Positions 1 through 7,525 of a DNA stretch of 45,985 nucleotides are shown piece by piece. Within the stretch, counting starts at the first letter, position 1. Every line of letters starts with the position of its first letter. The position numbers and the translations under genes are program-made. The notes below the pieces were generated by a model. It saw only the letters and a list, made by a program, of their open reading frames with translations, had not been told where the DNA came from and did not search any database. Where the stretch lies: positions 1 through 45,985 of the forward strand of contig DLAP01000070.1 of NCBI GenBank assembly GCA_002493965.1. The letters are read 5' to 3'. Source of the stretch: Clostridiales bacterium UBA7044. GTDB taxonomy: Bacteria > Bacillota > Clostridia > Oscillospirales > Oscillospiraceae.

Positions 1-29
1 CGTGAAAATAGGTAATGCCAACACTTCGA

Positions 30-66
30 AAAACCTCAACCATTTTGGTTGAGGTTTTCTTTTTTA
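30..66 (+). terminator. Rho-independent terminator of an upstream gene outside the window
   Basis: A perfect 12-bp inverted repeat (30-41 with 47-58, arm AAAACCTCAACC) has a 5-nt loop and is followed by TCTTTTTT. This is a classic intrinsic terminator. It probably ends a plus-strand gene lying before the window and separates it from spoIIGA. Confidence 0.85.
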
Positions 67-191
67 GGACATTTTAGTGCGAATACTATGAATTCTGACA
101 CTCCTCAGGGCGGGAAAATCTACCCTGGACGTAATGTAAGCTGAAAGGTTTCCTTCGCTGGCACAACTTGCGGCTGCATTGGGGCGAGGAA

Positions 192-248
192 GTGACCGGC
201 TTTTTCTCTGGGACGCGCTATACTGGAGGCATCTCAAACAGGAGGTGA
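192..248 (+). promoter_or_regulatory. Possible spoIIGA promoter and ribosome-binding site
   Basis: A TATACT -10-like hexamer lies at 219-224 and a strong GGAGGTGA site at 241-248. No good -35 lies 17 bp upstream. The nearest candidate, GTGACC at 192-197, would give a 21-bp spacer. Long spacers are known for Spo0A-activated spoIIG promoters, so this could be activator-dependent, but I see no clear 0A box. The RBS is clear; the promoter is tentative. Confidence 0.35.
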
Positions 249-252
249 GGGA

Positions 253-1017
253 TTGGCGGTATATTTGGACTTGGTGGTATTTTTGAACTTTTTGGTGGAT
301 TTCCTGCTGCTTCTGGGAACCAATCGACTGCTGGGCTTTCATGGGCAGGTGGGACGGTGCGCCCTGGCGGCAGCCCTGGGCGGGATCTATGCCGGGGCGT
401 GTATGCTCCACGGATTTCATTTCCTGGGAAACTCGTTTTGGAGGGTGTGTGTTCTGGGGTTGATCGCCATGTGCGCATTTGGAACGAACAAAAGCGCATG
501 GAAGCGATGCGGCATATTTCTCCTGCTGAGCATGGCCCTGGGGGGTGTGGCGGTGTGCTTTGGGCGCCGGGATGTCCTGGGCCTGGTGTTGGCTGCCGGG
601 GGCATCTGGATGCTGTGTCGGATAGGCTTCCCTGGGAATATGGGAGGCAGGGAGTATGTGCCGATGCGCTTGAGCTACGGCGGAAATACCGTACAGCTTA
701 CAGCCCTCCGGGACTCGGGAAACAGCCTGCGGGATCCCATCACCGGGGAGCCGGTGTTCGTCGTCGGTGGAGAGACGGCCCGAAAGCTGACGGGGCTGAC
801 AGAGGAACAACTCCGCGCGCCTCTGGAAACCCTGGCAGTCAGGCCCATTCCCGGTCTGCGGCTGATTCCCTACAGGGCCGTGGGCGGCGGAGGGATGCTG
901 CTGGGACTACGGATGGATTCAGTTACGGTAGATGGACGAACGCAGAAGGCTATTGTGGCCTTTTCCGGGGAGGAGATTGGAAACGGCGGGGGATATCAGG
1001 CTCTGGTCACAGCCTGA
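253..1017 (+). CDS. spoIIGA: Sporulation sigma-E factor-processing peptidase SpoIIGA
   Basis: This is a 254-aa membrane aspartic protease that cleaves the pro-sequence from pro-sigma-E in the mother cell. The N-terminal half (about residues 1-130) is a series of hydrophobic membrane segments. The C-terminal half is the protease domain, with the family motif A-L-R-D-S-G-N at residues 151-157; Asp154 is the expected catalytic residue. The start is TTG at 253, fixed by GGAGGTGA 4 nt upstream; no upstream ATG in this frame has a ribosome-binding site. It is immediately followed by sigE, its substrate, 21 nt downstream, as in other endospore formers, so the two are surely co-transcribed. Length is slightly below the roughly 300 aa of Bacillus homologues. 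Confidence 0.93.
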   Translation: MAVYLDLVVFLNFLVDFLLLLGTNRLLGFHGQVGRCALAAALGGIYAGACMLHGFHFLGNSFWRVCVLGLIAMCAFGTNKSAWKRCGIFLLLSMALGGVAVCFGRRDVLGLVLAAGGIWMLCRIGFPGNMGGREYVPMRLSYGGNTVQLTALRDSGNSLRDPITGEPVFVVGGETARKLTGLTEEQLRAPLETLAVRPIPGLRLIPYRAVGGGGMLLGLRMDSVTVDGRTQKAIVAFSGEEIGNGGGYQALVTA

Positions 1018-1038
1018 TGGACGGAAAGGGAGGATAGT

Positions 1039-1743
1039 ATGAAGTTGTTTGCGATTCTACGGAAGCTGGGGTTATTACGCAGTGGCTGCATTTATTACAT
1101 TGGGGGCAGCGATATTCTGCCACCGCCGCTGAAGGGGGAGGCGGAGCAGGAAGCCCTGCGGGGCCTGGAGCAGGGGGACGAGAACGCCAAACAGAAATTG
1201 GTGGAGCACAACCTCCGGCTGGTGGTCTACATCGCCCGGCGGTTTGAGAATACCGGCATCAACCTGGAGGACCTGATTTCCATTGGTACCATTGGGTTAA
1301 TCAAAGCCATCAGCACCTACCGGCTGGACAAGAAGATTAAGCTGGCCACTTATGCCTCCCGGTGCATCGAAAACGAGATCCTCATGTACATCCGCAAGAC
1401 CGCCAACCAGAAGACGGAGGTGTCTCTGGACGAACCCATCAACATGGACTGCGACGGAAACGAACTGCTTCTGTCGGATATTCTGGGCACAGACGAAGAT
1501 ATGATCATGCGTCCACTGGAGGACGACGCGGATCTGTGCATACTTCGGCAGGCCCTGTCGGAGCTGCCGGAGCGGGAACGGGAGATTGTATTCATGCGCT
1601 TTGGCCTGGGGGGCAGGAAGGAATTGACACAGAAGGAGGTGGCCCAAAAAATGGGCATCTCCCAGTCCTACATCTCCCGGCTGGAAAAACGGATCCTGCT
1701 GCGGCTGAAAAAAGAATTTCTCCGGCAGACAAGCTGCGCTTGA
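1039..1743 (+). CDS. sigE: RNA polymerase sporulation sigma factor SigE (pro-sigma-E)
   Basis: This 234-aa sigma-70 family factor directs early mother-cell transcription in sporulation. The N-terminus carries the pro-sequence followed by the conserved block Y-Y-I-G-G-S-D-I-L-P-P-P-L (residues 19-31), where SpoIIGA cleavage occurs in this family. Region 2 follows (NLRLVVYIARRFENTG, then the DLISIGTIGLIKA core-binding segment). The C-terminal region 4 contains ELPEREREIVFMRFGL and a helix-turn-helix, KEVAQKMGISQSYISRLEK. The RBS GGGAGGA precedes the ATG. It lies directly after spoIIGA. The usual sigG neighbour is absent; rex follows instead. Confidence 0.95.
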   Translation: MKLFAILRKLGLLRSGCIYYIGGSDILPPPLKGEAEQEALRGLEQGDENAKQKLVEHNLRLVVYIARRFENTGINLEDLISIGTIGLIKAISTYRLDKKIKLATYASRCIENEILMYIRKTANQKTEVSLDEPINMDCDGNELLLSDILGTDEDMIMRPLEDDADLCILRQALSELPEREREIVFMRFGLGGRKELTQKEVAQKMGISQSYISRLEKRILLRLKKEFLRQTSCA

Positions 1744-1768
1744 TTTCCTGCTTTCGATATGCTATAAT
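1740..1768 (+). promoter_or_regulatory. Sigma-A-type promoter of rex
   Basis: TTGATT at 1740-1745 and a perfect TATAAT at 1763-1768 are separated by 17 bp, directly after the sigE stop codon. This suggests that rex is expressed vegetatively and independently of the sporulation operon upstream. Confidence 0.8.
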
Positions 1769-1786
1769 CGATATAGTTTTATATCG
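1769..1786. promoter_or_regulatory. 18-bp dyad, candidate operator of rex
   Basis: CGATATA (1769-1775) and TATATCG (1780-1786) form a perfect 7-4-7 inverted repeat overlapping the predicted transcription start. A third CGATAT copy lies at 1755-1760. Rex operators have the same 18-bp 7-4-7 architecture, but the sequence differs from the usual TTGTTAA/TTGTGAA half-sites. Autoregulation is an inference. Confidence 0.45.
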
Positions 1787-1825
1787 ATAAGAAAAAATAT
1801 GTTTTTGGCAGGAGAATGGGTGCAA

Positions 1826-2485
1826 ATGGAAGGAAAGCAAATTTCGAAATCCGTATTAAAACGGCTGCCCGGATATCTGGCGTACCTGAAAAATATGCCG
1901 GAGGACGCGCCGCCCAACATTTCCGCCACGGCCCTGGCTACGGCTCTGGGCATGGGGGACGTGCAGGTGCGCAAGGATCTGGCCATGGTCTCTGACGGAG
2001 GCCGTCCCAAAATCGGTTATCAGCGGGACGCTCTCATCTATGATATCGAGCAGTTCCTGGGCTATGACAACACCACCGACGCAGTGCTCATCGGCGCGGG
2101 AAAGCTGGGCCAGGCGCTGATGGGCTACAAGGGCTTCGACGAATACGGCCTGAACATTCTGGCGGCCTTTGACCAGTGCCCCAAGAGCAAGAAGACAGAG
2201 GAGGGAAAGCCTATTTATCCCATAGGCAAGCTCTCGGATTTCTGCCTGACACATAAGGTGCTCATGGGCATTATCACCGTGCCTGCTGAGTCTGCCCAGG
2301 AGGTAGCCGATCAGCTGATTGCCGGGGGCATCAAGGCCATCTGGAATTTCGCCCCCACCCATCTGGATGTGCCTGGGGGCATTCTGGTGCAGAATGAGAA
2401 TATGGCCACTTCCCTGGCTGTCCTGTCTGTACATTTGCAAGCCCAGATCAAGGAAGAGAAGGAAAAGGTAGCCATCAAGAAATAA
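1826..2485 (+). CDS. rex: Redox-sensing transcriptional repressor Rex
   Basis: This 219-aa protein senses the NADH/NAD+ ratio and typically represses fermentation and respiration genes. An N-terminal winged helix (about 1-75, containing SVLKRLPGYLAYL and MGDVQVRKDLAMVS) is followed by a Rossmann domain with G-A-G-K-L-G-Q-A-L near residue 89 and the C-terminal swapped helix ending SVHLQAQIKEEKE. An in-frame ATG exists at 1799, but AGGAGAA at 1810-1816 is placed 9 nt before ATG 1826, so I choose 1826. It has its own promoter and a dyad at the start site. The gene stands alone between sigE and a terminator. Confidence 0.93.
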   Translation: MEGKQISKSVLKRLPGYLAYLKNMPEDAPPNISATALATALGMGDVQVRKDLAMVSDGGRPKIGYQRDALIYDIEQFLGYDNTTDAVLIGAGKLGQALMGYKGFDEYGLNILAAFDQCPKSKKTEEGKPIYPIGKLSDFCLTHKVLMGIITVPAESAQEVADQLIAGGIKAIWNFAPTHLDVPGGILVQNENMATSLAVLSVHLQAQIKEEKEKVAIKK

Positions 2486-2488
2486 GAA

Positions 2489-2515
2489 ACTCCCCGGCCA
2501 TTTTGGCCGGGGAGT
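2489..2515. terminator. Bidirectional hairpin between rex and the DUF975 gene
   Basis: A 12-bp stem (2489-2500 with 2504-2515, arm ACTCCCCGGCCA) has a 3-nt loop. On the minus strand it is followed by TTCTTATTTCTT; on the plus strand the downstream sequence is not T-rich. It probably terminates the minus-strand gene and may also end rex transcripts. Confidence 0.65.
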
Positions 2516-2538
2516 ACTTGCTGTATGGACATAGAAAA

Positions 2539-3240
2539 TCAGAACTCAGCATACCGGTTCTGTCCCGCGATCTGCCGGTAGAACACGGCATGAGCCGCGT
2601 TCCGATAGGGATTTAAGAAGAGATTACCCAGGCTCATGGTCAGAGCACACAGAATCATCCAGCCAAAGAAGCTCATGTTCAGAACAAACAGGTCCAGCTT
2701 ATGTCCGTTCATCATTTCCCTGGACCGGGTAATGGCCTCGGAGGCACTCAGTTCCGGATGATCCGCCATAATGAAGGGGGTCATGGCGTAGCTGAGGCTC
2801 TTCACAATACCGGGGATGATAAACAGTAGCATCCACAGGAAGACATACAGGCGTATCAGGAAATGCTGAGCAAAGCCCTGACCAAACCGGTGAAACTGGG
2901 AGAACAGGTCCCCAAAGGTTGGCTCCTGGCCATCATGTTGTTTCAGAAGAAACTGAGCGTGGCCCAGCTCAATGGTGCCACCAATCAGGAAAATCACCAG
3001 TCCGATTAGTCCAGAAGCCATAGAGAAGCCCAGAACGCTGATGAGAGTCGGAAGATCTATACCGTTGGCGGCGTCTGAAAGTTTTCTTGTGACGGTTGGT
3101 AGAAAGTTAGAACCCGTGATCATGCCGCCCAGCAGGCAGGCCACCGCTGCCACGCCGATGGAGAGCCCCCACTTCCCGGCCAGATTCTGGCGGGCCTGAG
3201 CCCGGATTCCCTTATAGTCCATGGGTTCATTGTTTTCCAT
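2539..3240 (-). CDS. DUF975 family integral membrane protein
   Basis: This 233-aa polytopic membrane protein has no established function. Its N-terminus (M-D-Y-K-G-I-R-A-Q-A-R-Q-N-L-A-G-K-W) is a soluble helix typical of DUF975 proteins. Hydrophobic stretches follow at about residues 32-50, 75-95, 125-160 and 190-210. The motif W-M-L-L-F-I-I-P-G-I-V-K-S-L-S-Y-A-M is the most characteristic block of the family. The frame extends to a TTG at 3258, but that TTG lies within the ribosome-binding region (GAAAGGAGG). ATG 3240 is the natural start, and a consensus promoter lies just upstream. It is a monocistronic unit. Confidence 0.85.
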   Translation of the reverse strand: MENNEPMDYKGIRAQARQNLAGKWGLSIGVAAVACLLGGMITGSNFLPTVTRKLSDAANGIDLPTLISVLGFSMASGLIGLVIFLIGGTIELGHAQFLLKQHDGQEPTFGDLFSQFHRFGQGFAQHFLIRLYVFLWMLLFIIPGIVKSLSYAMTPFIMADHPELSASEAITRSREMMNGHKLDLFVLNMSFFGWMILCALTMSLGNLFLNPYRNAAHAVFYRQIAGQNRYAEF

Positions 3241-3267
3241 ATGTCTGCCTCCTTTCAAGATAATTCC

Positions 3268-3296
3268 ATTATACTGCCATCATCGGCAAAATGCAA
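3268..3296 (-). promoter_or_regulatory. Sigma-A-type promoter of the DUF975 gene
   Basis: Read on the minus strand, TTGCAT (3291-3296), a 17-bp spacer and TATAAT (3268-3273) precede the GAAAGGAGG ribosome-binding site and ATG 3240. Confidence 0.8.
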
Positions 3297-3298
3297 GA

Positions 3299-3335
3299 AA
3301 AATGATCCCAACTTTCAAAAGATGGGATCATTTTT
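3299..3335 (-). terminator. Terminator of glnS, probably bidirectional
   Basis: The arms AATGATCCCA and TGGGATCATT (3301-3310 with 3323-3332 region) are followed by T-runs on both strands. It lies 6 nt after the glnS stop and just upstream of the DUF975 promoter, insulating the two minus-strand units. Confidence 0.85.
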
Positions 3336-3340
3336 GTTCC

Positions 3341-5020
3341 TTATTTTGCAGGCTTGAAGGAATCCTTCAAGCTGACAGACCGGTTGAAGACCAGATGGCC
3401 GGGAGCGCATTCCTTACTGTCGGGGCAGAAGTAGCCCAGACGCATGAACTGATAGGAGGCGGGAGCCTTGGCCTCCCGAAGGCTGGCCTCCACCTTGCAG
3501 CCGGTGAGCACCTCCAGAGAATTGGGGTTCATGCAGGCAAGGAAGTCCTTTCCGGCGGCGTCGGGGTCGGGATCGTCAAAGAGGTTATCGTACTGCCTTA
3601 CCTCAGCGTCACAGCAGTTCTCGGCGTCCACCCAATGGATGGTAGCGCCCTTGACTTTCCGGCCGTCGGCGGGGTTGCCGCCCCGGGATTCCGGGTCATA
3701 GGTGGCAAGAACTTCCGTCACGTTGCCGTTTTCATCAGTGACACAGCCGGTGCAGGTGATGAGATAAGCGCCCTTCAGGCGGCACTCGGGGCCATTGGGG
3801 GTCAGACGCTTGTACTTGGGAATGGGCTGGGCCATAAAGTCGTCAGCTTCAATCCAGATCTCCCGGGAGAAGGTGACTTCACGAGTACCGGCGGCGGGGT
3901 CGTTGGGGTTATTCTCCACCTCAAAGGTTTCGCTTTTCCCCTCGGGGTAGTTGGTGATGGTGAGCTTCACGGGCTTGAGAACTGCCATAACCCGCTGAGC
4001 GGTCTCGTTCAGATCCTCCCGGAGGCAGTGTTCCAGGAAGGCGTACTCGATGGTATTGGGGCTTTTTGCCACGCCTACCCGGTCACAGAAGTTGCGGATA
4101 GAGGCGGGGGTGTAGCCCCGGCGGCGCAGACCGCAGAGGGTGGGCATCCGGGGATCGTCCCAGCCGGAGACGTAGCCGTTTTCCACCAGGGCGCGGAGCT
4201 TCCGCTTACTGAGCACCGTGTGGTCGATGCCCAACCGGGCAAACTCAATCTGCCGGGGATGATGGGGGACGGACACGTTTTCCACCACCCAGTTATAGAG
4301 GGGCCGGTGGTTCTCAAACTCCAGGGAGCACAGGGAATGGGTGATGCCCTCCAATGCGTCCTGAATGGGGTGGGCAAAGTCGTACATGGGGTAGATGCAC
4401 CACTTATCACCCTGGCGGTGGTGGTGCATATGGCGGATCCGGTAGATCACGGGGTCGCGCATATTGAAGTTGCCGGAAGCTAAGTCAATCTTGGCACGAA
4501 GGGTATACTTGTTGTCTTCAAACTCACCGGCCCGCATCCGGGCAAACAGGTCCAGGCTTTCCTCAATGGGCCGGTCCCGCCAGGGGGATTTGGCCGGGGT
4601 ATTCAAATCGCCCCGGTATTCCTTGAATTCCTCGGGGGTCAGCTCGCAGACGTAGGCCAGGCCCTTCTTAATGAGTTCTACAGCGTACTCGTAGTCCTTC
4701 TCGAAATAGTCGGAGCCGTAGAAGAACCGGTCGCCCCAGTCAAAGCCCAGCCAGTGGATATCCTCCTGAATGGCTTCCACAAACTCCACGTCCTCTTTGG
4801 TAGGGTTGGTGTCGTCCATGCGGAGATTGCACAGTCCGCCGTACTTTTCGGCGGTGCCAAAGTCGATGATCAGGGCCTTGCAGTGGCCGATGTGCAAATA
4901 GCCGTTGGGTTCCGGCGGGAACCGGGTGTGGACGGTCTGACCGGCGTAGCGGCCGCCCTCGGCGATGTCTTCGTCGATAAAGGCATGGATGAAGTTTTTG
5001 CTTTCAGTAATTTCAGCCAT
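3341..5020 (-). CDS. glnS: Glutaminyl-tRNA synthetase
   Basis: This 559-aa class I aminoacyl-tRNA synthetase charges tRNA(Gln) directly with glutamine. The N-terminal catalytic domain carries P-P-E-P-N-G-Y-L-H-I-G-H (HIGH at 43-46), and V-L-S-K-R-K-L is the KMSKS-like loop. The C-terminal part is the two-barrel anticodon-binding domain. Length agrees with bacterial GlnRS (about 550 aa). The open frame extends upstream to 5143, but that extension runs through the promoter. ATG 5020 with AGAGAGG upstream and the family N-terminus M-A-E-I-T-E-S-K-N-F-I fix the start. GlnRS is patchily distributed in Firmicutes, which often use Glu-tRNA(Gln) amidotransferase, so this gene may have been acquired. 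Confidence 0.95.
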   Translation of the reverse strand: MAEITESKNFIHAFIDEDIAEGGRYAGQTVHTRFPPEPNGYLHIGHCKALIIDFGTAEKYGGLCNLRMDDTNPTKEDVEFVEAIQEDIHWLGFDWGDRFFYGSDYFEKDYEYAVELIKKGLAYVCELTPEEFKEYRGDLNTPAKSPWRDRPIEESLDLFARMRAGEFEDNKYTLRAKIDLASGNFNMRDPVIYRIRHMHHHRQGDKWCIYPMYDFAHPIQDALEGITHSLCSLEFENHRPLYNWVVENVSVPHHPRQIEFARLGIDHTVLSKRKLRALVENGYVSGWDDPRMPTLCGLRRRGYTPASIRNFCDRVGVAKSPNTIEYAFLEHCLREDLNETAQRVMAVLKPVKLTITNYPEGKSETFEVENNPNDPAAGTREVTFSREIWIEADDFMAQPIPKYKRLTPNGPECRLKGAYLITCTGCVTDENGNVTEVLATYDPESRGGNPADGRKVKGATIHWVDAENCCDAEVRQYDNLFDDPDPDAAGKDFLACMNPNSLEVLTGCKVEASLREAKAPASYQFMRLGYFCPDSKECAPGHLVFNRSVSLKDSFKPAK

Positions 5021-5063
5021 AGAAATGCATCCTCTCTTCGTTACAATTTCTCTAATACGGGTC

Positions 5064-5092
5064 ATTATAAACCATTCCGTTTGGTTTTGCAA
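5064..5092 (-). promoter_or_regulatory. Sigma-A-type promoter of glnS
   Basis: On the minus strand, TTGCAA (5087-5092), a 17-bp spacer and TATAAT (5064-5069) lie about 45 nt upstream of ATG 5020. The leader is too short to contain a T-box. Confidence 0.8.
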
Positions 5093-5135
5093 CAGAAAAT
5101 CCTGAGGGAAGCGGAAAAAAACGAGGGAAAAGCCC

Positions 5136-5310
5136 TCAGTCACAGCTTGGGCAAAGCCTTCCCCTCTGGGGAAGGTGGCCCAGTGCGCACACTGGGGCGG
5201 ATGAGGTGGTTTCTTGTTCGGAACCGGTTCTTTCGCTTCATCACCTCACCCGCCCTCGCTTCGCTCGGCCACCCTCCCCAAAGGGGAGGGCTTTGCCCAA
5301 GCCTGACTGA
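5136..5310. repeat. MITE-like palindromic repeat, copy 1
   Basis: This is a 175-bp non-coding element with roughly 35-bp imperfect terminal inverted repeats (5136-5171 with 5277-5310). The shared core is GGGCAAAGCC(T/C)TCCCCT. A second nested pair, GGCGGATGAGGTG and CACCTCACCCGCC, lies inside. The same outer and inner blocks recur at 11696-11837. No reading frame of substance is present. Similar short palindromic elements are common between genes in Oscillospiraceae-type genomes. It fills most of the roughly 400-bp gap between glnS and pyrH. Confidence 0.75.
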
Positions 5311-5359
5311 GCAGAATATGAAAAAACAGAAAACATTTTAAGAAATCTTAAAATTATGG

Positions 5360-5388
5360 TTGTCAATTGGCGCAACTTATATTAAAAT
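5360..5388 (+). promoter_or_regulatory. Sigma-A-type promoter of the pyrH-frr unit
   Basis: TTGTCA (5360-5365), a 17-bp spacer and TAAAAT (5383-5388) precede AAGGAG at 5405-5410. The usual upstream rpsB-tsf genes are absent, so pyrH begins the transcription unit here. Confidence 0.7.
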
Positions 5389-5418
5389 AGGAAAGGATAA
5401 ACATAAGGAGTGAGAGAT

Positions 5419-6147
5419 ATGAACGTGATCAAGTACAAGCGCGTCCTGCTGAAGCTCAGCGGGGAGGCCTTGGGTGAGAATATTCCCGGCGGCATGGCTG
5501 TGGGTCTGGACTTTTCCAAGATCCACGAGGTCTGCGAGGTAATCCGGCAGTGCCACGACGCGGGTGTCCAGATCGGCTTGGTCATCGGCGGCGGCAATTT
5601 CTGGCGGGGCGTGAAGAACGGCAGCGGCAAGATGCAGCGTTCCCACGGGGACGCCATGGGGATGCTGGCCACGGTGATGAACGCCATCGCTGTAGCGGAC
5701 GTGCTGGCCCAGCATGGCATGGACGCCCGGGTTTTAAGTGCCGTGGAAATGAATAAGTTCACGGAGTTCTTTACCCGGGACCTGGCGGACCGGTATTTAA
5801 ATGAGGGGAAAGTGGTGCTGTTCGCCGCCGGAACTGGCAACCCCTATTTCTCCACGGACACCGGCGCGGTGCTCCGGGGGGTGGAAATTGAGGCGGATGC
5901 TATTTTGATGGCAAAGAATATCGACGCCATCTATTCCGCCGATCCCCATAAGGATCCCACTGCCGTCCGCTATTCCAAGCTGACCTATGATCAGGTGCTG
6001 GCGGATCATTTGAAGGCCACGGACTTAACCGCCATGACCCTGGCCATGGACAACAATATGCCCATGGTTTGCTTTGCGCTCAATCCCCCCGAGAACATTA
6101 TCCGCGTGGTACGCGGCGAAGAAATTGGTACGACTGTAACAATCTAA
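5419..6147 (+). CDS. pyrH: Uridylate kinase (UMP kinase)
   Basis: This 242-aa member of the amino acid kinase family phosphorylates UMP to UDP with ATP in pyrimidine synthesis. Visible family blocks are K-R-V-L-L-K-L-S-G-E-A-L-G at the N-terminus, V-I-G-G-G-N-F-W-R-G and A-A-G-T-G-N-P-Y-F-S-T-D-T. The last is the UMP/ATP-binding glycine loop followed by acidic residues. AAGGAG sits 8 nt before ATG 5419; a GTG nine bases upstream in frame overlaps this RBS and is rejected. frr follows after 13 nt, as in most bacteria. Confidence 0.96.
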   Translation: MNVIKYKRVLLKLSGEALGENIPGGMAVGLDFSKIHEVCEVIRQCHDAGVQIGLVIGGGNFWRGVKNGSGKMQRSHGDAMGMLATVMNAIAVADVLAQHGMDARVLSAVEMNKFTEFFTRDLADRYLNEGKVVLFAAGTGNPYFSTDTGAVLRGVEIEADAILMAKNIDAIYSADPHKDPTAVRYSKLTYDQVLADHLKATDLTAMTLAMDNNMPMVCFALNPPENIIRVVRGEEIGTTVTI

Positions 6148-6160
6148 GGAGGAGAAAATA

Positions 6161-6715
6161 ATGGCTGTTGATTTTAAGGATTACGAGAAGAGAATGGAAA
6201 AGGCTCTGAACCATTTGGACGAGGAGTTCGGCGCGGTCCGTGCTGGTCGTGCCAATGCCAAGGTACTGGATCGGATTACCGTGGAATACTACGGAAGCGA
6301 GACGCCCCTCAATGGCGTTGCCACCATTTCTACTCCGGACGCCCGGACACTGGTGATTCAGCCTTGGGACAGTAAGCTCTTAAAGGACATTCAGAAGGCA
6401 ATCCTAGTCTCCGATCTGGGCATCAACCCTCAGAACGACGGAAGGGTAATTCGGCTGGTGTTCCCCCAGCTGACGGAGGAACGGCGTAAGGATCTGGTCA
6501 AGCAGGTGCGCAAGTTCTCCGAAGAGGGGAAGGTTGCCATGCGGAACATCCGCCGGGACGGCATGGACTATGTGAAGAAACTGAAGAAGAACAGCGAGAT
6601 CACCGAGGACGACCAGAAGAAGGCGGAGAAAGATCTCCAGGACCTGCTGGACAAGATGATTAAGAAAGTGGACGCCGCCTTGGCTGCCAAGGAAAAGGAA
6701 CTGATGAGCATTTAA
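6161..6715 (+). CDS. frr: Ribosome recycling factor
   Basis: This 184-aa tRNA-shaped protein splits post-termination ribosomes together with EF-G. The sequence shows the hallmark G-A-V-R-A-G-R-A-N segment near residue 25, the hinge region around Y-Y-G-S-E-T-P-L-N-G-V-A, and the C-terminal long helices with V-R-K-F-S-E-E-G-K-V-A-M-R-N-I-R-R-D. Length matches the family (about 185 aa). A strong AAGGAGGAG site precedes ATG 6161. It is coupled to pyrH and followed by a G+C-rich hairpin before uppS. Confidence 0.96.
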   Translation: MAVDFKDYEKRMEKALNHLDEEFGAVRAGRANAKVLDRITVEYYGSETPLNGVATISTPDARTLVIQPWDSKLLKDIQKAILVSDLGINPQNDGRVIRLVFPQLTEERRKDLVKQVRKFSEEGKVAMRNIRRDGMDYVKKLKKNSEITEDDQKKAEKDLQDLLDKMIKKVDAALAAKEKELMSI

Positions 6716-6745
6716 CGGGCCGGTTCCAAAGAAAAGCTGACGGTC

Positions 6746-6769
6746 TGGGGAGGGGCTTACCCCTCCCCA
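6746..6769 (+). terminator. G+C-rich hairpin between frr and uppS
   Basis: A 10-bp stem (arm TGGGGAGGGG, loop CTTA) lies in the 91-bp gap after frr. There is no following T-run, so it is more likely an attenuating or mRNA-stabilising hairpin than a full terminator. No separate promoter for uppS is evident. Confidence 0.45.
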
Positions 6770-6806
6770 CCCTTACGGGATATCATGGAATGGAAAGAGG
6801 TGCCCT

Positions 6807-7520
6807 ATGGCCCTTCCTGAAAACATCACGCCCCCCAATCATATTGCCATCATCATGGACGGTAACGGGCGGTGGGCAAAGCAGCGGGGACTGCCCCGCA
6901 CCGCCGGACACGCGGCGGGGGCGGAGGCCTTCCGCCGAATCGCAAATTATTGCCGCAGCATCGGCGTGCGCTATCTGACGGTGTACGCCTTTTCCACGGA
7001 GAACTGGAAGCGCTCCGCCGAGGAAGTGGCGGGGATCATGAGATTGCTGCGGCGGTATCTGGAGGAAGCCCTCCGGGATATGGAGAAAAACCGTGTCTGC
7101 TTCCGTTTCTTTGGAGATTTGACGAAGCTTAGCCCGGAACTGCAGGCCTTGTGCGCTGACGCGGAGAGCCGCTCCCAGGACTATGACGTGCAGGTCAACT
7201 TTTGCTTAAACTACGGGGGCCGGGACGAGATTGTCCATGGAGCCAGGCAGTTTGCAGCAGATGTGGCGGCGGGAAAATTCCGGTCGGAGGACCTGACGGA
7301 GGAAGTTTTTTCCACCTATCTCTATTCCAGGGGAGTGCCTGACCCGGAGCTGATCATCCGGCCCTCGGGAGAACAGCGCACCAGCAATTTTCTGTTGTGG
7401 CAGTCCGCTTACTCGGAATACGTATTTATGAATGTATTATGGCCTGATTTTACTCCAGAGCATTTGGATCAGGCCATCAAAGAATATCACCGGCGGAATC
7501 GCCGCTTTGGAGGGACATAA
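6807..7520 (+). CDS. uppS: Isoprenyl transferase (undecaprenyl diphosphate synthase)
   Basis: This 237-aa cis-prenyltransferase condenses isopentenyl diphosphate units onto farnesyl diphosphate to make the undecaprenyl carrier for peptidoglycan. The N-terminal catalytic motif I-I-M-D-G-N-G-R-W-A carries Asp18. The C-terminal signature R-P-S-G-E-Q-R-T-S-N-F-L-L-W-Q is intact near residue 195. The length is typical. The RBS AAAGAGGTG precedes ATG 6807. cdsA begins 5 nt after the stop, in the conserved lipid-carrier/isoprenoid gene order. Confidence 0.95.
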   Translation: MALPENITPPNHIAIIMDGNGRWAKQRGLPRTAGHAAGAEAFRRIANYCRSIGVRYLTVYAFSTENWKRSAEEVAGIMRLLRRYLEEALRDMEKNRVCFRFFGDLTKLSPELQALCADAESRSQDYDVQVNFCLNYGGRDEIVHGARQFAADVAAGKFRSEDLTEEVFSTYLYSRGVPDPELIIRPSGEQRTSNFLLWQSAYSEYVFMNVLWPDFTPEHLDQAIKEYHRRNRRFGGT

Positions 7521-7525
7521 AAAAT

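Noticed and set aside
64..810. A 248-codon minus-strand frame over the spoIIGA region
   Set aside because: Its composition is low-complexity and basic/Gln-rich, it lacks an RBS, and it is antisense to spoIIGA.
3221..4483. A 420-codon plus-strand open frame opposite glnS
   Set aside because: It is a shadow of the glnS coding sequence and also crosses the glnS terminator; it has no family features.
5021..5143. T-box or long leader before glnS
   Set aside because: The promoter lies about 45 nt from the start codon, leaving no room for a T-box; no tRNA-sensing stem or terminator/antiterminator pair is visible.
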